A DNA stretch of 64,000 bases. Source: Streptomyces sp. DI166 (lineage in GTDB: Bacteria; Actinomycetota; Actinomycetes; Streptomycetales; Streptomycetaceae). Below the pieces are notes generated by a model that saw only the letters and a program-made list of their open reading frames with translations, was not told the DNA's origin and made no database searches. The position numbers and the translations under genes were made by a program. The stretch is taken from positions 46,440 through 110,439 of the forward strand of contig NZ_FLSP01000016.1 of the NCBI RefSeq assembly GCF_900091315.1. The letters are read 5' to 3'. Shown one piece after another: positions 36,976 to 44,873 of the stretch. Positions within the stretch are counted from its first letter, which is position 1. Each line of letters opens with the position of its first letter.

Positions 36976-37638
36976 ATGATTGGGTCCGAGCTGGCCGAAG
37001 AGGAGGAGCAGCGGAGGAAGCGTGCTCCTTGGGGCGTGATAGCGCTTGTTCTGCTGACCGGTCTCGCGCTCATTCGGAATGGTTCGGGGGAGTTCGACGT
37101 GGGCCCGCCGCAGCCCGCGTCGGCCGCCGCCGCGGACAGCCGGGTCTCGGGCACCGTCTTCGCCGACGCCCCGGCCCCGTTGCCGTACGCCGAACCGGAC
37201 CGGGTGCGGATTCCGGCGATCCGGGTGGACGCGCCGATGATGCCGGTGGGCCTGGACAACGAGGGGTGGGTCGGCGCGCCGCCGCCGGAGGACCCCAATC
37301 TGGCGGGCTGGTTCACCGGGGCCGTGTCGCCCGGTGAGAAGGGCACCGCCGTCGTGGTGGGGCACGTCGACAACCAGCAGGGCCCGGCGGTGTTCTACGG
37401 GCTCGGCGCCCTGAAGAAGGGCAATCGGGTCGAGGTGGCGCGCAAGGACGGCAAGACGGCCGTGTTCGAGATCTACGGCGTCGAGGTCTTCGAGAAGAAC
37501 GACTTCCCCGGTGACCGGGTCTACCGCTCGAAGGGCACCGCGGAGTTGCGGGTGATCACCTGCGGCGGTGGTTTCTCCAAGCAGAACGGCTACGACGGCA
37601 ACGTGGTGGCCTTCGCCCGCATGGTCGAGGTCCGCTGA
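36976..37638 (+). CDS. Class F sortase
   Basis: A 220-aa membrane-anchored transpeptidase. One N-terminal helix (about residues 18-33, WGVIALVLLTGLALI) is followed by a linker and the sortase barrel (about 75-220). The catalytic His is in VVVGHVDNQQGPAVF, the Cys in LRVITCGGGFSK, and the Arg in VVAFARMV near the C-terminus, giving a complete His-Cys-Arg set. The family is typical of actinobacteria. Substrates are not obvious nearby: the adjacent surface proteins lack LPxTG-like motifs. Confidence 0.9.
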   Translation: MIGSELAEEEEQRRKRAPWGVIALVLLTGLALIRNGSGEFDVGPPQPASAAAADSRVSGTVFADAPAPLPYAEPDRVRIPAIRVDAPMMPVGLDNEGWVGAPPPEDPNLAGWFTGAVSPGEKGTAVVVGHVDNQQGPAVFYGLGALKKGNRVEVARKDGKTAVFEIYGVEVFEKNDFPGDRVYRSKGTAELRVITCGGGFSKQNGYDGNVVAFARMVEVR

Positions 37639-37674
37639 ACCTGCGGCGGACCCCGACCGGTTTGCGTGGACGGA

Positions 37675-38523
37675 TCAGGCGTACTGCCGGCGGGGGACGG
37701 TGATGTGGTACCCGGCGTCCAGCAGGTCGGGCAGGTAGTCCCGGAGCGCGCGGACGCTCTGGGAGCGGTCGCCCCCGGCGTCGTGCGAGAGCACTACGAC
37801 GCCGGGGGCGGCGCCTTTCTCGACCCGGTCGGCGATGGTGCGGGCGCCGGGGGTCTGCCAGTCGAGGGTGTCCACGGTCCAGGCCATCGGCTCCATGCCG
37901 AGTTCGGCGCCGATCTGGAAGGCGGCCCGGTTCCAGGCCCCGTAGGGCGCGCGGAACCATTCGGGGCGTACGCCGCAGGCCTCCTCGACGACGTCGGAGG
38001 TCCGTTCCATCTGGGAGCGGATCTGGCGGCGGCCGAGCTGGGTGAGCAGCGGGTGGGACCAGGTGTGGTTGCCCACGACGTGGCCCTCGTCCACCATCCG
38101 CTCCAGCAGGTCCGGACGGAGCTCCGCCATCTCCCCGCACACGAAGAACATCGCGTGCACGTCGTACTCGGCGAGGGTGTCCAGGACGGCGGGTGTGTAG
38201 CGGGAGTCGGGGCCGTCGTCGAAGGTGAGCACCATGGTCCGGCCGCGGCCGTTGACGCGCAGCAGCGGGGCGCTGCGGACGAGGGTGCGGCGGGGCGCCG
38301 CCCGGGGCGGGCCGTAGCCGGTGAGGGGCTGTAGTCGGTAGGCGGAGGGCTTGAGCGCGCGGTGCGCCTGGGGACCGGCGGCGGGGGCCGCGGTCCGTAC
38401 CGTTTCGGCTTCCGAGCCCAGGACCACCAGTCCGGCGGTGCCCGCGGCACCGACAGCGGCGGCACCGGCGAAGAGGGCCCGGCGCCGGGTGAGCAGCCGG
38501 GAGAGCAACTGATCCTTCTGCAT
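37675..38523 (-). CDS. Secreted polysaccharide deacetylase (NodB domain)
   Basis: Exported NodB-family enzyme of 282 aa. The N-terminus (RRRALFAGAAAVGAAGTAGL) resembles a Tat signal. The catalytic domain (about residues 90-280) has MVLTFDDGPD (Asp base and metal Asp), GNHTWSHPLL (metal His pair), RAPYGAWN, TVDTLDWQ and VVLSHDAGG (catalytic His), i.e. all five conserved motifs. Likely substrates are peptidoglycan or other N-acetylated wall sugars. It converges on the sortase with a 36-bp gap. Confidence 0.92.
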   Translation of the reverse strand: MQKDQLLSRLLTRRRALFAGAAAVGAAGTAGLVVLGSEAETVRTAAPAAGPQAHRALKPSAYRLQPLTGYGPPRAAPRRTLVRSAPLLRVNGRGRTMVLTFDDGPDSRYTPAVLDTLAEYDVHAMFFVCGEMAELRPDLLERMVDEGHVVGNHTWSHPLLTQLGRRQIRSQMERTSDVVEEACGVRPEWFRAPYGAWNRAAFQIGAELGMEPMAWTVDTLDWQTPGARTIADRVEKGAAPGVVVLSHDAGGDRSQSVRALRDYLPDLLDAGYHITVPRRQYA

Positions 38524-38685
38524 GACTCATCAGTCGCCCGCCCGGCCATCGACGCACCACGACGGCACCGGGTCGGCGGAGGGTTTCCACCCGGGCGGCT
38601 CATGACGGAGTGTCAGCGATTCGCCCGAACGGATCCGGGCGGTGCCGTCGGCCGGCGGACCGGCGGGTTCCGATAGCCTCGGCCC

Positions 38686-39147
38686 GTGACGGAACAGCAC
38701 GGGCACCGGTTCGAGCGGGGTACGGACGGGCCGAAGGTCATCGTGGTCGGGGTCGACGGGTCGGAGTCCTCGCTGCGGGCCGCGGCGTACGCGGGCGGTC
38801 TGGCGCGCCGTCAGAACGCCCTGCTGGCCGTGGTGTACGTGCAGCCGGTGATGCCGGCGGGCGCGGCGCTCGGGGCTCCGGTCGCGGAGGTGACCGACGA
38901 GATCGCCGAGGACCTGGTGGCGCAGATCCAGGAGGCCACCGAGCGCACGAAGGGGATATTCGACGTGCGCTGGGAGTTCCACACCTTCCGCGGTGACCCG
39001 TACGGCGGTCTGGTCAAGGCGGCCGACGACCTGAAGGCGGACGCGGTGGTCGTCGGCGCCTCGGAGCAGGCGGGGCACCGGATCGTGGGGTCGGTGGCGG
39101 TACGGCTGGTGAAGGCCGGGCGCTGGCCGGTCACGGTGGTGCCGTAG
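38686..39147 (+). CDS. Universal stress protein (UspA family)
   Basis: A 153-aa single-domain Usp from GTG 38686. It has the first strand VIVVGVDGSESSLRAAAYA and the ATP-loop region VVVGASEQAGHRIVGSVAVRLV, where the G-x2-G-x9-G-S pattern is only partly kept. The ligand state is uncertain. It is divergent from the deacetylase and ends 12 bp from the convergent hydrolase. Confidence 0.88.
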   Translation: MTEQHGHRFERGTDGPKVIVVGVDGSESSLRAAAYAGGLARRQNALLAVVYVQPVMPAGAALGAPVAEVTDEIAEDLVAQIQEATERTKGIFDVRWEFHTFRGDPYGGLVKAADDLKADAVVVGASEQAGHRIVGSVAVRLVKAGRWPVTVVP

Positions 39148-39159
39148 CGGCCCTCCAGG

Positions 39160-39975
39160 TCACGCGGAGCGCAGGAAGTCCCGTACCAGGGCGGTGAACT
39201 CCCGCGGCTTCTCCAGGTTGAGGTAGTGGCCGACGCCGTCGATGGTCGCGGTGCGGCCGTGGGGGACGGTACGGGCCATGCGGTCGGCCGCGTCCAGCAG
39301 TCCGGACGGTTCGAGGCCGCCGTTGAGGGCGAGCAGCGGTGCGGCGAGCTCCGGCAGGCGGGGCCAGGAGCCGGTGACCGGCACGTGCCAGTCCTTCTCG
39401 CCCGGCGTGTGCTTGCTGATGGTGTGCAGGGCCATGTCCCCGAGCCGGTCCAGCATCAGCGGGTCCATGTCGTCCAGGGAGCGGTGCTCACCGGCGGCCA
39501 CCTTCAGGAAGGCGTGCAGCCAGCCCTGGATGTCGCCCTGGCCGAGGGTGCGCGCGTACTCGGCCTGGATGCCCCGCGTCCAGGCGTCCTCGTACTGGTA
39601 GTCGCCGGTCGCCGAGCCGCAGGCGACGACGGCGCGGACGAGGTCCGGGTGCTCCAGCGCGGTCTCGGTGGCGATCACCCCGCCCATGGACACCCCGACG
39701 AGGGCGGCCGGGCCGGTGTCGAGGTGGCGCAGCAGCTCGGCGAGGTCGTCGGACCAGCGGAACGGCCGGGAGGCGTTGGCCGAGAAGCCGTGGCCCCGTA
39801 CGTCGGGCGCGATCACCCGGTACTCCTCGGCGAGTGCCGGGATCTGGTCGGTCCAGTAGCGGTGGTCGACGAATCCGCAGTGCAGCAGGACGACCGGGTC
39901 GCCGGAGCCGGTGTCGAGGTAGGCGAGGTCACCGTCGATGGAAGGGAAGAAGCGAAGATCCGCAGCAACTGTCAT
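39160..39975 (-). CDS. Alpha/beta hydrolase
   Basis: A 271-aa alpha/beta hydrolase. The oxyanion strand VVLLHCGFVDH, the nucleophile elbow GVSMGG (about residue 95), and the catalytic His in DGVGHYLN near the C-terminus are present. The cap region is Asp/His-rich. The substrate is unknown; the fold resembles 3-oxoadipate enol-lactonase-like enzymes. The ATG at 39975 overlaps one of two MarR-type palindromes, and the gene is divergent from marR, so it is probably the repressed target. Confidence 0.85.
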   Translation of the reverse strand: MTVAADLRFFPSIDGDLAYLDTGSGDPVVLLHCGFVDHRYWTDQIPALAEEYRVIAPDVRGHGFSANASRPFRWSDDLAELLRHLDTGPAALVGVSMGGVIATETALEHPDLVRAVVACGSATGDYQYEDAWTRGIQAEYARTLGQGDIQGWLHAFLKVAAGEHRSLDDMDPLMLDRLGDMALHTISKHTPGEKDWHVPVTGSWPRLPELAAPLLALNGGLEPSGLLDAADRMARTVPHGRTATIDGVGHYLNLEKPREFTALVRDFLRSA

Positions 39976-39991
39976 GACAACCAAGGTGTCA
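39975..39991. promoter_or_regulatory. MarR operator site 1
   Basis: TGACAACCAAGGTGTCA, a near-perfect inverted repeat, overlaps the hydrolase start codon and its ribosome site. It shares the half-site TGACAACC with site 2, 31 bp away. Confidence 0.7.
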
Positions 39992-40005
39992 TCTTCCTCG
40001 CGCTT

Positions 40006-40022
40006 TGACAACCCGGTTGTCA
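40006..40022. promoter_or_regulatory. MarR operator site 2
   Basis: TGACAACC-C-GGTTGTCA is a perfect 8-bp inverted repeat, 10 bp upstream of the marR GTG start. It is centred 31 bp from site 1, about three helical turns, so both can be bound on the same DNA face. Confidence 0.75.
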
Positions 40023-40032
40023 TGATGGATCG

Positions 40033-40521
40033 GTGCATGATGTCCCGGTGAACGCCAACGACGCCCCGCTGTCCCCCGACGACCTCGGCCACCATGTCTC
40101 CGAGGTGTTCGATCTGGTCGGCGCGCTCTACCGGCGCGGCCTGCGCAAGGTCGAGCAGAGCGAACAGGTCGAGGGGGTCTCCGTCGGGGTTCGGTCCGTC
40201 CTGGTGCTGCTGCGCAGGCACGGGCCCATGACGGTGCCCCGGATGGGCCGGATCATGGCGCTGTCCCGGCAGTTCGTGCAGCGCATGGTCAACGACGCGA
40301 CGGCGGAGGGCTGGGCCCAGGCCGTCCCCAACCCCGCCCACCAGCGCTCCTCGCTGATCCGGATCACGCCCGCGGGCGAGACGACGATCGACGCGATCCT
40401 CGCCCGCGAGCACGCCCTGAACCGTCAGGTCGGCGGCGATCTGACCGCCGCCGAGCTGTGGGCGTGCAAGCGGGTGCTGAAGGAGATGCTGAAGACCTTC
40501 GACGAGGGCGAGACGGTCTGA
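40033..40521 (+). CDS. MarR-family transcriptional regulator
   Basis: A 162-aa winged-helix regulator. The DNA-binding part (about residues 50-115) includes LLRRHGPMTVPRMGRIMALSR, the recognition helix region QFVQRMVNDATAEGW, and the wing NPAHQRSSLIRITPAG. GTG 40033 is the first usable start; GTG 40048 is an alternative. Two identical-sequence palindromes in the divergent gap indicate autoregulation and control of the hydrolase gene. Confidence 0.9.
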   Translation: MHDVPVNANDAPLSPDDLGHHVSEVFDLVGALYRRGLRKVEQSEQVEGVSVGVRSVLVLLRRHGPMTVPRMGRIMALSRQFVQRMVNDATAEGWAQAVPNPAHQRSSLIRITPAGETTIDAILAREHALNRQVGGDLTAAELWACKRVLKEMLKTFDEGETV

Positions 40522-40549
40522 GACGCGGGCGCCCCGAACGCCCCGTGGG

Positions 40550-41701
40550 CTACTCCCCCATCACCAGACCGTCCTTGGCCGCGCCCCGGCTGAGCACCAC
40601 GTCCCGGATGCGGTCGCGCACTCCGGCGACATCGGCGCCCTCCTTGAGGGCCTGGTTGAGGTTGACCACCCGTCCGGCGTCGACATCGAACAGCTGGGGT
40701 ACGAATTCGGCCTTGGTCACCTTCCAGCGGGCGCCCTTCCTCTCGGGCGGCGCGAAGGTGAAGCGGCCGATCGTGGACTGGTTGCCGCGCGGGTCGGGGC
40801 TGCCGCCGTGGTTGAACATCTCGCCCGCGACCTGGTCGCCCATGCCGTAGATCACCCAGGTGCCGTTGACCTTCTGGTACGCCTGCGGGACATGGGCGTG
40901 GGTGCCGAGGATCAGGTCGATGTCGGGGCGGTCGCCGGTGCGGGCGGCGGTCAGGGAGCGGGCGAGGTCCAACTGCTGCCGGTCCGGCTCGTCCTGCCAC
41001 TCGGTGCCCCAGTGCAGGGACACCACGACCACGTCGGCCCCGGCCCGGCGGGCGGCGCGGGCGTCGGCGACGATCCTCGCCTCGTCGATCAGATTGACGG
41101 CCCAGGGCTGTCCGGGCGGCAGCGGGTAGCCGTTGGTGTCGTAGGTATAGGAGAGGTGCGCGAGGCGGGCGGCGCCCACGGGCAGCACGGTGACCGCGCG
41201 GGCCTCGGCCTCGGTGCGTGCGGTCCCGGCGTGCCGTACGCCCGCCCGGTCCAGGGCGTCCAGGGTGCGGGCGATGCCCGCGGCGCCGTCGTCGAGGCTG
41301 TGGTTGGAGGCGGTGGAGCAGCCGTCGTAGCCGGTGGCGGCGAGCCCGGTGGCGACCTCGGGCGGGGACTTGAAGGCGGGGTAGCCGGTGTAGTCGCCGT
41401 CGGCGCCGTAGACGGTCTCCATGTGACACAGGGCCACATCGGCGCGGGAGACCAGGGGCTTGACGTCGGAGAGCATGGGGCGGAAGTCGTATCCCCGGCC
41501 GCCCGCGTCGAAGCGGGCGCGGTCGATGATCGAGCTGTGCGGGAGCACGTCGCCGGTGGCGACGAGGGTGAAGCCGCCGGCGGCCGTGGCGGAGGGGGCC
41601 GGACGGCCGGGCGGCTCGTGCCGTTCGGCCTGGCAGGCGGCGCCCGCGGCGAGGAGGGCCGTCAGGGCCAGGGCCACCTGTCGACTGCGTGCGATCATCA
41701 C
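40550..41701 (-). CDS. CapA-family lipoprotein (poly-gamma-glutamate synthesis type)
   Basis: Exported metallophosphatase-like protein of 383 aa. A lipoprotein signal (ALALTALLAAGAAC) gives an anchored Cys near residue 23. The CapA (PGA_cap) domain covers about 45-350, with LVATGDVLPHS, HMETVYGADGDYTGYPAF, STASNHSLDDG, VVSLHWGTEWQ and LILGTHAHVPQAY, which carry the Asp/His metal ligands. It is related to capsule poly-gamma-glutamate enzymes, but no capBC is nearby, so the real substrate is open. It may start at ATG 41701 or 41698. Confidence 0.88.
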   Translation of the reverse strand: MMIARSRQVALALTALLAAGAACQAERHEPPGRPAPSATAAGGFTLVATGDVLPHSSIIDRARFDAGGRGYDFRPMLSDVKPLVSRADVALCHMETVYGADGDYTGYPAFKSPPEVATGLAATGYDGCSTASNHSLDDGAAGIARTLDALDRAGVRHAGTARTEAEARAVTVLPVGAARLAHLSYTYDTNGYPLPPGQPWAVNLIDEARIVADARAARRAGADVVVVSLHWGTEWQDEPDRQQLDLARSLTAARTGDRPDIDLILGTHAHVPQAYQKVNGTWVIYGMGDQVAGEMFNHGGSPDPRGNQSTIGRFTFAPPERKGARWKVTKAEFVPQLFDVDAGRVVNLNQALKEGADVAGVRDRIRDVVLSRGAAKDGLVMGE

Positions 41702-41794
41702 TCACCCCGATGTGGTCGTATTTACGTACCAACAGGTAAGAATCGGGATGGTTCGGTACGGGGTTCCGACACGCCCATTAGCCCGTCCGGCCCT

Positions 41795-41835
41795 CGACGA
41801 ACGGTGGCCCGAACCGTTCGTCGAACCGTTCGTCG
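41795..41835. repeat. Three copies of an 11-bp element upstream of the ECF sigma gene
   Basis: CGACGAACGGT (41795-41805) is followed by its exact inverse ACCGTTCGTCG at 41813-41823 and again at 41825-41835. The first two form a perfect hairpin/palindrome with a 7-nt centre; the last two are direct repeats spaced 12 bp. It lies in the divergent gap, 75 bp before the sigma factor and 94 bp from capA. Confidence 0.7.
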
Positions 41836-41910
41836 ACGCGATCGACCGTCCGTCGCAGACCCGTGTGCACGATCTGGGCACGGACGGTGCCCTGCGGTGC
41901 CATAACCGCC

Positions 41911-42459
41911 ATGACGGCCGGAACCACTCTCATGACCGGGACGACGACCGCCGAGCACGAGCTCGCCGCACTGCAGCGGGAGCACGGCCGGCCTCTCTTC
42001 GCGCTGCTGCTCAGGCTCTGCGACGGGGACCGGCAGCGCGCCGAGGACCTGGTCCAGGAGACCCTCGTGCGGGCCTGGCAGCATCCCGAGGCCCTGCGCG
42101 CCGACGACTTCGACTCCGTACGCCCCTGGCTGATGACCGTCGCCCGGCGGCTCGCCATCGACGCCCGGCGGGCCCGGCAGGCGCGGCCCGCCGAGGTCGG
42201 CGACGCGATCCTGGAGAACGCCCGGGTGTGCGCCGACCACGCCGAGCGATCGGCCGCGACCCTCGATGTCCGCGAGGCTGTGAAGACACTCACTCCGGAG
42301 CACCGTGAAGTCCTGGTGCTCGTGTACTTCCAAGGAGCCAGTGTTGCGGAAGCGGCGAAAACCCTCGGCATCCCGCCCGGTACCGTGAAGTCCCGCGCGT
42401 ACTACGCGCTGCGCGCCCTGCGCCGGGTGCTTCCCGGATACGCGGCCGACCTGCGGTGA
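41911..42459 (+). CDS. ECF RNA polymerase sigma factor
   Basis: A 182-aa ECF sigma factor. Region 2 (about residues 20-85) has LLRLCDGDRQRAEDLVQETLVRAWQHP in family form and DSVRPWLMTVARRLAIDARRA. Region 4 (about 115-170) has LTPEHREVLVLVYFQGASVAEAAKTLGIPPGTVKSR. The start may be ATG 41911 or ATG 41932; neither has a perfect ribosome site. A zinc-finger anti-sigma gene lies 850 bp downstream with one unknown gene between, an arrangement comparable to SigL/RslA pairs. Confidence 0.92.
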   Translation: MTAGTTLMTGTTTAEHELAALQREHGRPLFALLLRLCDGDRQRAEDLVQETLVRAWQHPEALRADDFDSVRPWLMTVARRLAIDARRARQARPAEVGDAILENARVCADHAERSAATLDVREAVKTLTPEHREVLVLVYFQGASVAEAAKTLGIPPGTVKSRAYYALRALRRVLPGYAADLR

Positions 42460-42605
42460 AACCGTGAGCCGAGTCAAACCTCCGTAAAGCGCCTTGCTGT
42501 GGACCATGGTTGAGTAATCGGCTGTCTTCATCCGTGTTCCGGAAGGGGCGCCCCGCGCGGCCCCGGATCGGGCGACGCGTACGCACCGGAGGAAGGCAGG
42601 AAGGG

Positions 42606-43121
42606 ATGCTGCACAGAGGCCACGAGAGCACGGACGACACCGGCGGCGGTGAACTGACCGTTCCCATGGCGTGGTTGTACGCCGAGTACATCGCCGACGA
42701 ACTGCTGCGCAGCGGTGATCTGATGCCGCCGACGTCGTTCGAGTTCCGCGCCGGGCGGGACGCGCTGGCGCTCACGATCTTCCTGTCCGACGACGGCGGT
42801 GAACTGTCCGGCATCCGCGTCGTCTCCCAGCTCGACACCTGGCTCTCGCTGACGGCGTACGACCAGCCCTGGCAGGACTGGGTGCGCGAGCGGATGGCCA
42901 AGCTGGCCGCCGAGTCGATCGAGTCCGGGGGGCCCACACCCGACCTGGATCTCGCCGAGGCGGCCTGGCGCTGGCTGGAGGAGACCGAACTGCTCGCCCC
43001 GGACCTGAACGCGGTGCCCGGCGGCGGCGTACCCGTCGGTGAGGACGAGGGTCCGAAGGTGTGGACCCCGGCCTGGCAACTGGGTCTGCCCTTGGGCCAC
43101 TTGGCGATCCATCTGTTCTAG
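42606..43121 (+). CDS. Unrecognised protein between sigma and anti-sigma genes
   Basis: A 171-aa soluble acidic protein I cannot assign. ATG 42606 has a GGAAGGG site. Its central part LTVPMAWLYAEYIADELLRSG and SFEFRAGRDALALTIFLSDDGGEL, then VVSQLDTWLSLTAYDQPWQDWV, suggest an alpha/beta fold with a Trp-rich surface. The C-terminus (WQLGLPLGHLAIHLF) is hydrophobic but too short for a helix anchor. Its position inside the sigma/anti-sigma pair and same orientation suggest a link to that system. Confidence 0.7.
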   Translation: MLHRGHESTDDTGGGELTVPMAWLYAEYIADELLRSGDLMPPTSFEFRAGRDALALTIFLSDDGGELSGIRVVSQLDTWLSLTAYDQPWQDWVRERMAKLAAESIESGGPTPDLDLAEAAWRWLEETELLAPDLNAVPGGGVPVGEDEGPKVWTPAWQLGLPLGHLAIHLF

Positions 43122-43151
43122 GCGCCCTGCTCGGGGGGCCGCGGGGCCCGT

Positions 43152-43168
43152 CCGGAAAATTTTTCCGG
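43152..43168. promoter_or_regulatory. AT-cored palindrome before the anti-sigma gene
   Basis: CCGGAAAA-T-TTTTCCGG is a perfect 8-bp inverted repeat, flanked by further CCCG/CGGG pairing. Such an AT core is striking in this GC-rich DNA. It lies 30 bp after the unknown gene and 142 bp before the anti-sigma gene: an operator or a terminator hairpin. Confidence 0.6.
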
Positions 43169-43309
43169 CACGGGACCAATCCGCCGCCCCGGCCGCTCCG
43201 AATGCTTTGGTTACGATTCGGTGTGTGGCTTGAGTGATTCGGCGGTCTGGTGCGTACCGATGGGAGCAAGGAGTAACCCACCCCGCACCCAACGGCACCG
43301 AGGAATCGC

Positions 43310-43963
43310 ATGAGGTCCCTGGAGAGGCATCGCGACGTCGCCGCCTACGCGCTCGGCGTGCTGGATGAGGCGGATGCCTTCCGCTTCGAGGATCACCTCA
43401 TGGAGTGCCCCAGCTGCGCGGCACGCGTGACCGAGTTCGGCCCCGCCACCCGGCAGTTGATGCTGTACCGCAACGCCACCCCGCGCTCGGTCCACCCGAT
43501 GGCCAAGCCCGGCCCGCGGCTGCTGGACCGCCTGATGGGCGAGGTGGCCGGCCGCAGCCGGATGCGTCGCAGGCGCCTGCTGTTCGGTCTGGCCGCCTCC
43601 GCGGCGGTGGCACTGGCCTCCCCCGGGATCGCCATGATGGCCGCGGACGGCGATTCGTCGGCCCGGATGATCGACGCCACCGACGAGCGCTCGGGGGTGT
43701 GGGCCCAGGTCACCGCCGAGGAGGAGCCCTGGGGCACCCAGGTCGAGCTGAAGGTCAAGGACGGCGCGGGCCCGCGCGCCTGCCGGCTGATCGCCGTCGG
43801 CCGTGACGGCTCGGAGCAGATGGTCACCAGCTGGACCGCGGCCCGGCACGACGCCCGCGAGAACACGATGATGGGCGCCGCCGCCTTCCACCCCGACGAG
43901 ATCGCCCACTACGAGGTCCGCACCACGGACGGGGAGCACCTCGTGACCCTCGCCCTCGGCTGA
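43310..43963 (+). CDS. Zinc-finger anti-sigma factor
   Basis: Membrane anti-sigma factor of 217 aa. The N-terminal zinc-binding anti-sigma domain has ALGVLDEADAFRFEDHLMECP with the HxxxCxxC motif (HLMECPSC, about residues 28-35). One membrane helix (about 87-107, LLFGLAASAAVALASPGIAMM) leads to an extracytoplasmic domain (about 110-217). It should hold the upstream ECF sigma factor inactive until an envelope or redox signal. The ATG at 43310 follows a GAGG-like site. Confidence 0.88.
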   Translation: MRSLERHRDVAAYALGVLDEADAFRFEDHLMECPSCAARVTEFGPATRQLMLYRNATPRSVHPMAKPGPRLLDRLMGEVAGRSRMRRRRLLFGLAASAAVALASPGIAMMAADGDSSARMIDATDERSGVWAQVTAEEEPWGTQVELKVKDGAGPRACRLIAVGRDGSEQMVTSWTAARHDARENTMMGAAAFHPDEIAHYEVRTTDGEHLVTLALG

Positions 43964-43987
43964 TCCTCGGGCCCGTGGCCCGACGGG

Positions 43988-44851
43988 CTACTTCAGCAGC
44001 CGCGACATCCTCCGGTCCGCCAGGGGCTTGCCCCCCGTCTGGCAGGTCGGGCAGTACTGGAGCGAGGAGTCACTGAACGAGACCTCGCGGACGGTGTCGC
44101 CGCAGACCGGGCAGGGCTCGCCCGTACGGCCGTGCACACGCAGGCCGCTCTTCTTCTCCGCCTTCAGGCGTCCCGCCGCCACACCCCGCGAGCGGTCGAC
44201 CGCCTCGGCCAGCGTGGTGCGCAGGGCCTCGTAGAGGGTGTGGGTCTCCTCCGGGGTGAGCTTGGCGGCCAGCTTGAACGGGGACATCCTCGCCGCGTGC
44301 AGGATCTCGTCGCTGTAGGCGTTGCCGATCCCGGCGATCAGGGACTGGTCGCGCAGGGCTCCCTTGATCTGACGGCGCTCGTCCTTGAGCAGGCCGGCCA
44401 GGCGGGCCTCGTCGAAGTCGTCGGCGAGCGGGTCGGGGCCCAGGCGGGCGATGCCGGGGACCTGCTGGGGGTCCTGGACGACGTAGACCGCGAGGCGTTT
44501 CTGGGTGCCGGCCTCGGTCAGGTCGAAGCCCTCGCCGGTCTCCAGGGCGACGCGCAGGGCGAGCGGGCCCCTGCCGGGTTTGGGCGGGCCGTCGGGGAGC
44601 CGGTCCTTCCAGTGCAGCCAGCCCGCCCGGGCGAGGTGCGTGATCAGATGGGGGCCGTCCGCCGTACGCAGGTCCAGGAACTTCCCGTACCGCCCGATCC
44701 CGGTGACCTCGCGGCCCTCGACGGCGGTCAGGGGCGGGTCGTACGTCTTCAGCACGCTGACCGCGACCGGGAGCACCCGGACGATCTCACGTCCGACCAG
44801 GTGCTCGGTGAGGAAATCCTTCAGCGCTTCGACCTCGGGGAGTTCCGGCAT
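43988..44851 (-). CDS. Fpg/Nei-family DNA glycosylase
   Basis: A 287-aa bifunctional-type DNA repair glycosylase. The catalytic N-terminus MPELPEVEAL places Pro2 and Glu3 correctly. The beta-hairpin Lys lies in GRYGKFLDLR, and the helix-two-turn-helix in LIAGIGNAYSDEILHAA. The C-terminal zinc finger has CPVCG and CPTCQ, but the intervening REVSFSDSSLQYC lacks the Arg that in Fpg inserts into DNA (Ser occupies its place). It belongs to an actinobacterial Fpg-like subfamily. It converges on the anti-sigma gene with a 24-bp gap. Confidence 0.88.
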   Translation of the reverse strand: MPELPEVEALKDFLTEHLVGREIVRVLPVAVSVLKTYDPPLTAVEGREVTGIGRYGKFLDLRTADGPHLITHLARAGWLHWKDRLPDGPPKPGRGPLALRVALETGEGFDLTEAGTQKRLAVYVVQDPQQVPGIARLGPDPLADDFDEARLAGLLKDERRQIKGALRDQSLIAGIGNAYSDEILHAARMSPFKLAAKLTPEETHTLYEALRTTLAEAVDRSRGVAAGRLKAEKKSGLRVHGRTGEPCPVCGDTVREVSFSDSSLQYCPTCQTGGKPLADRRMSRLLK

Positions 44852-44873
44852 AGGTCCAGGGTGCCACCAGGGC

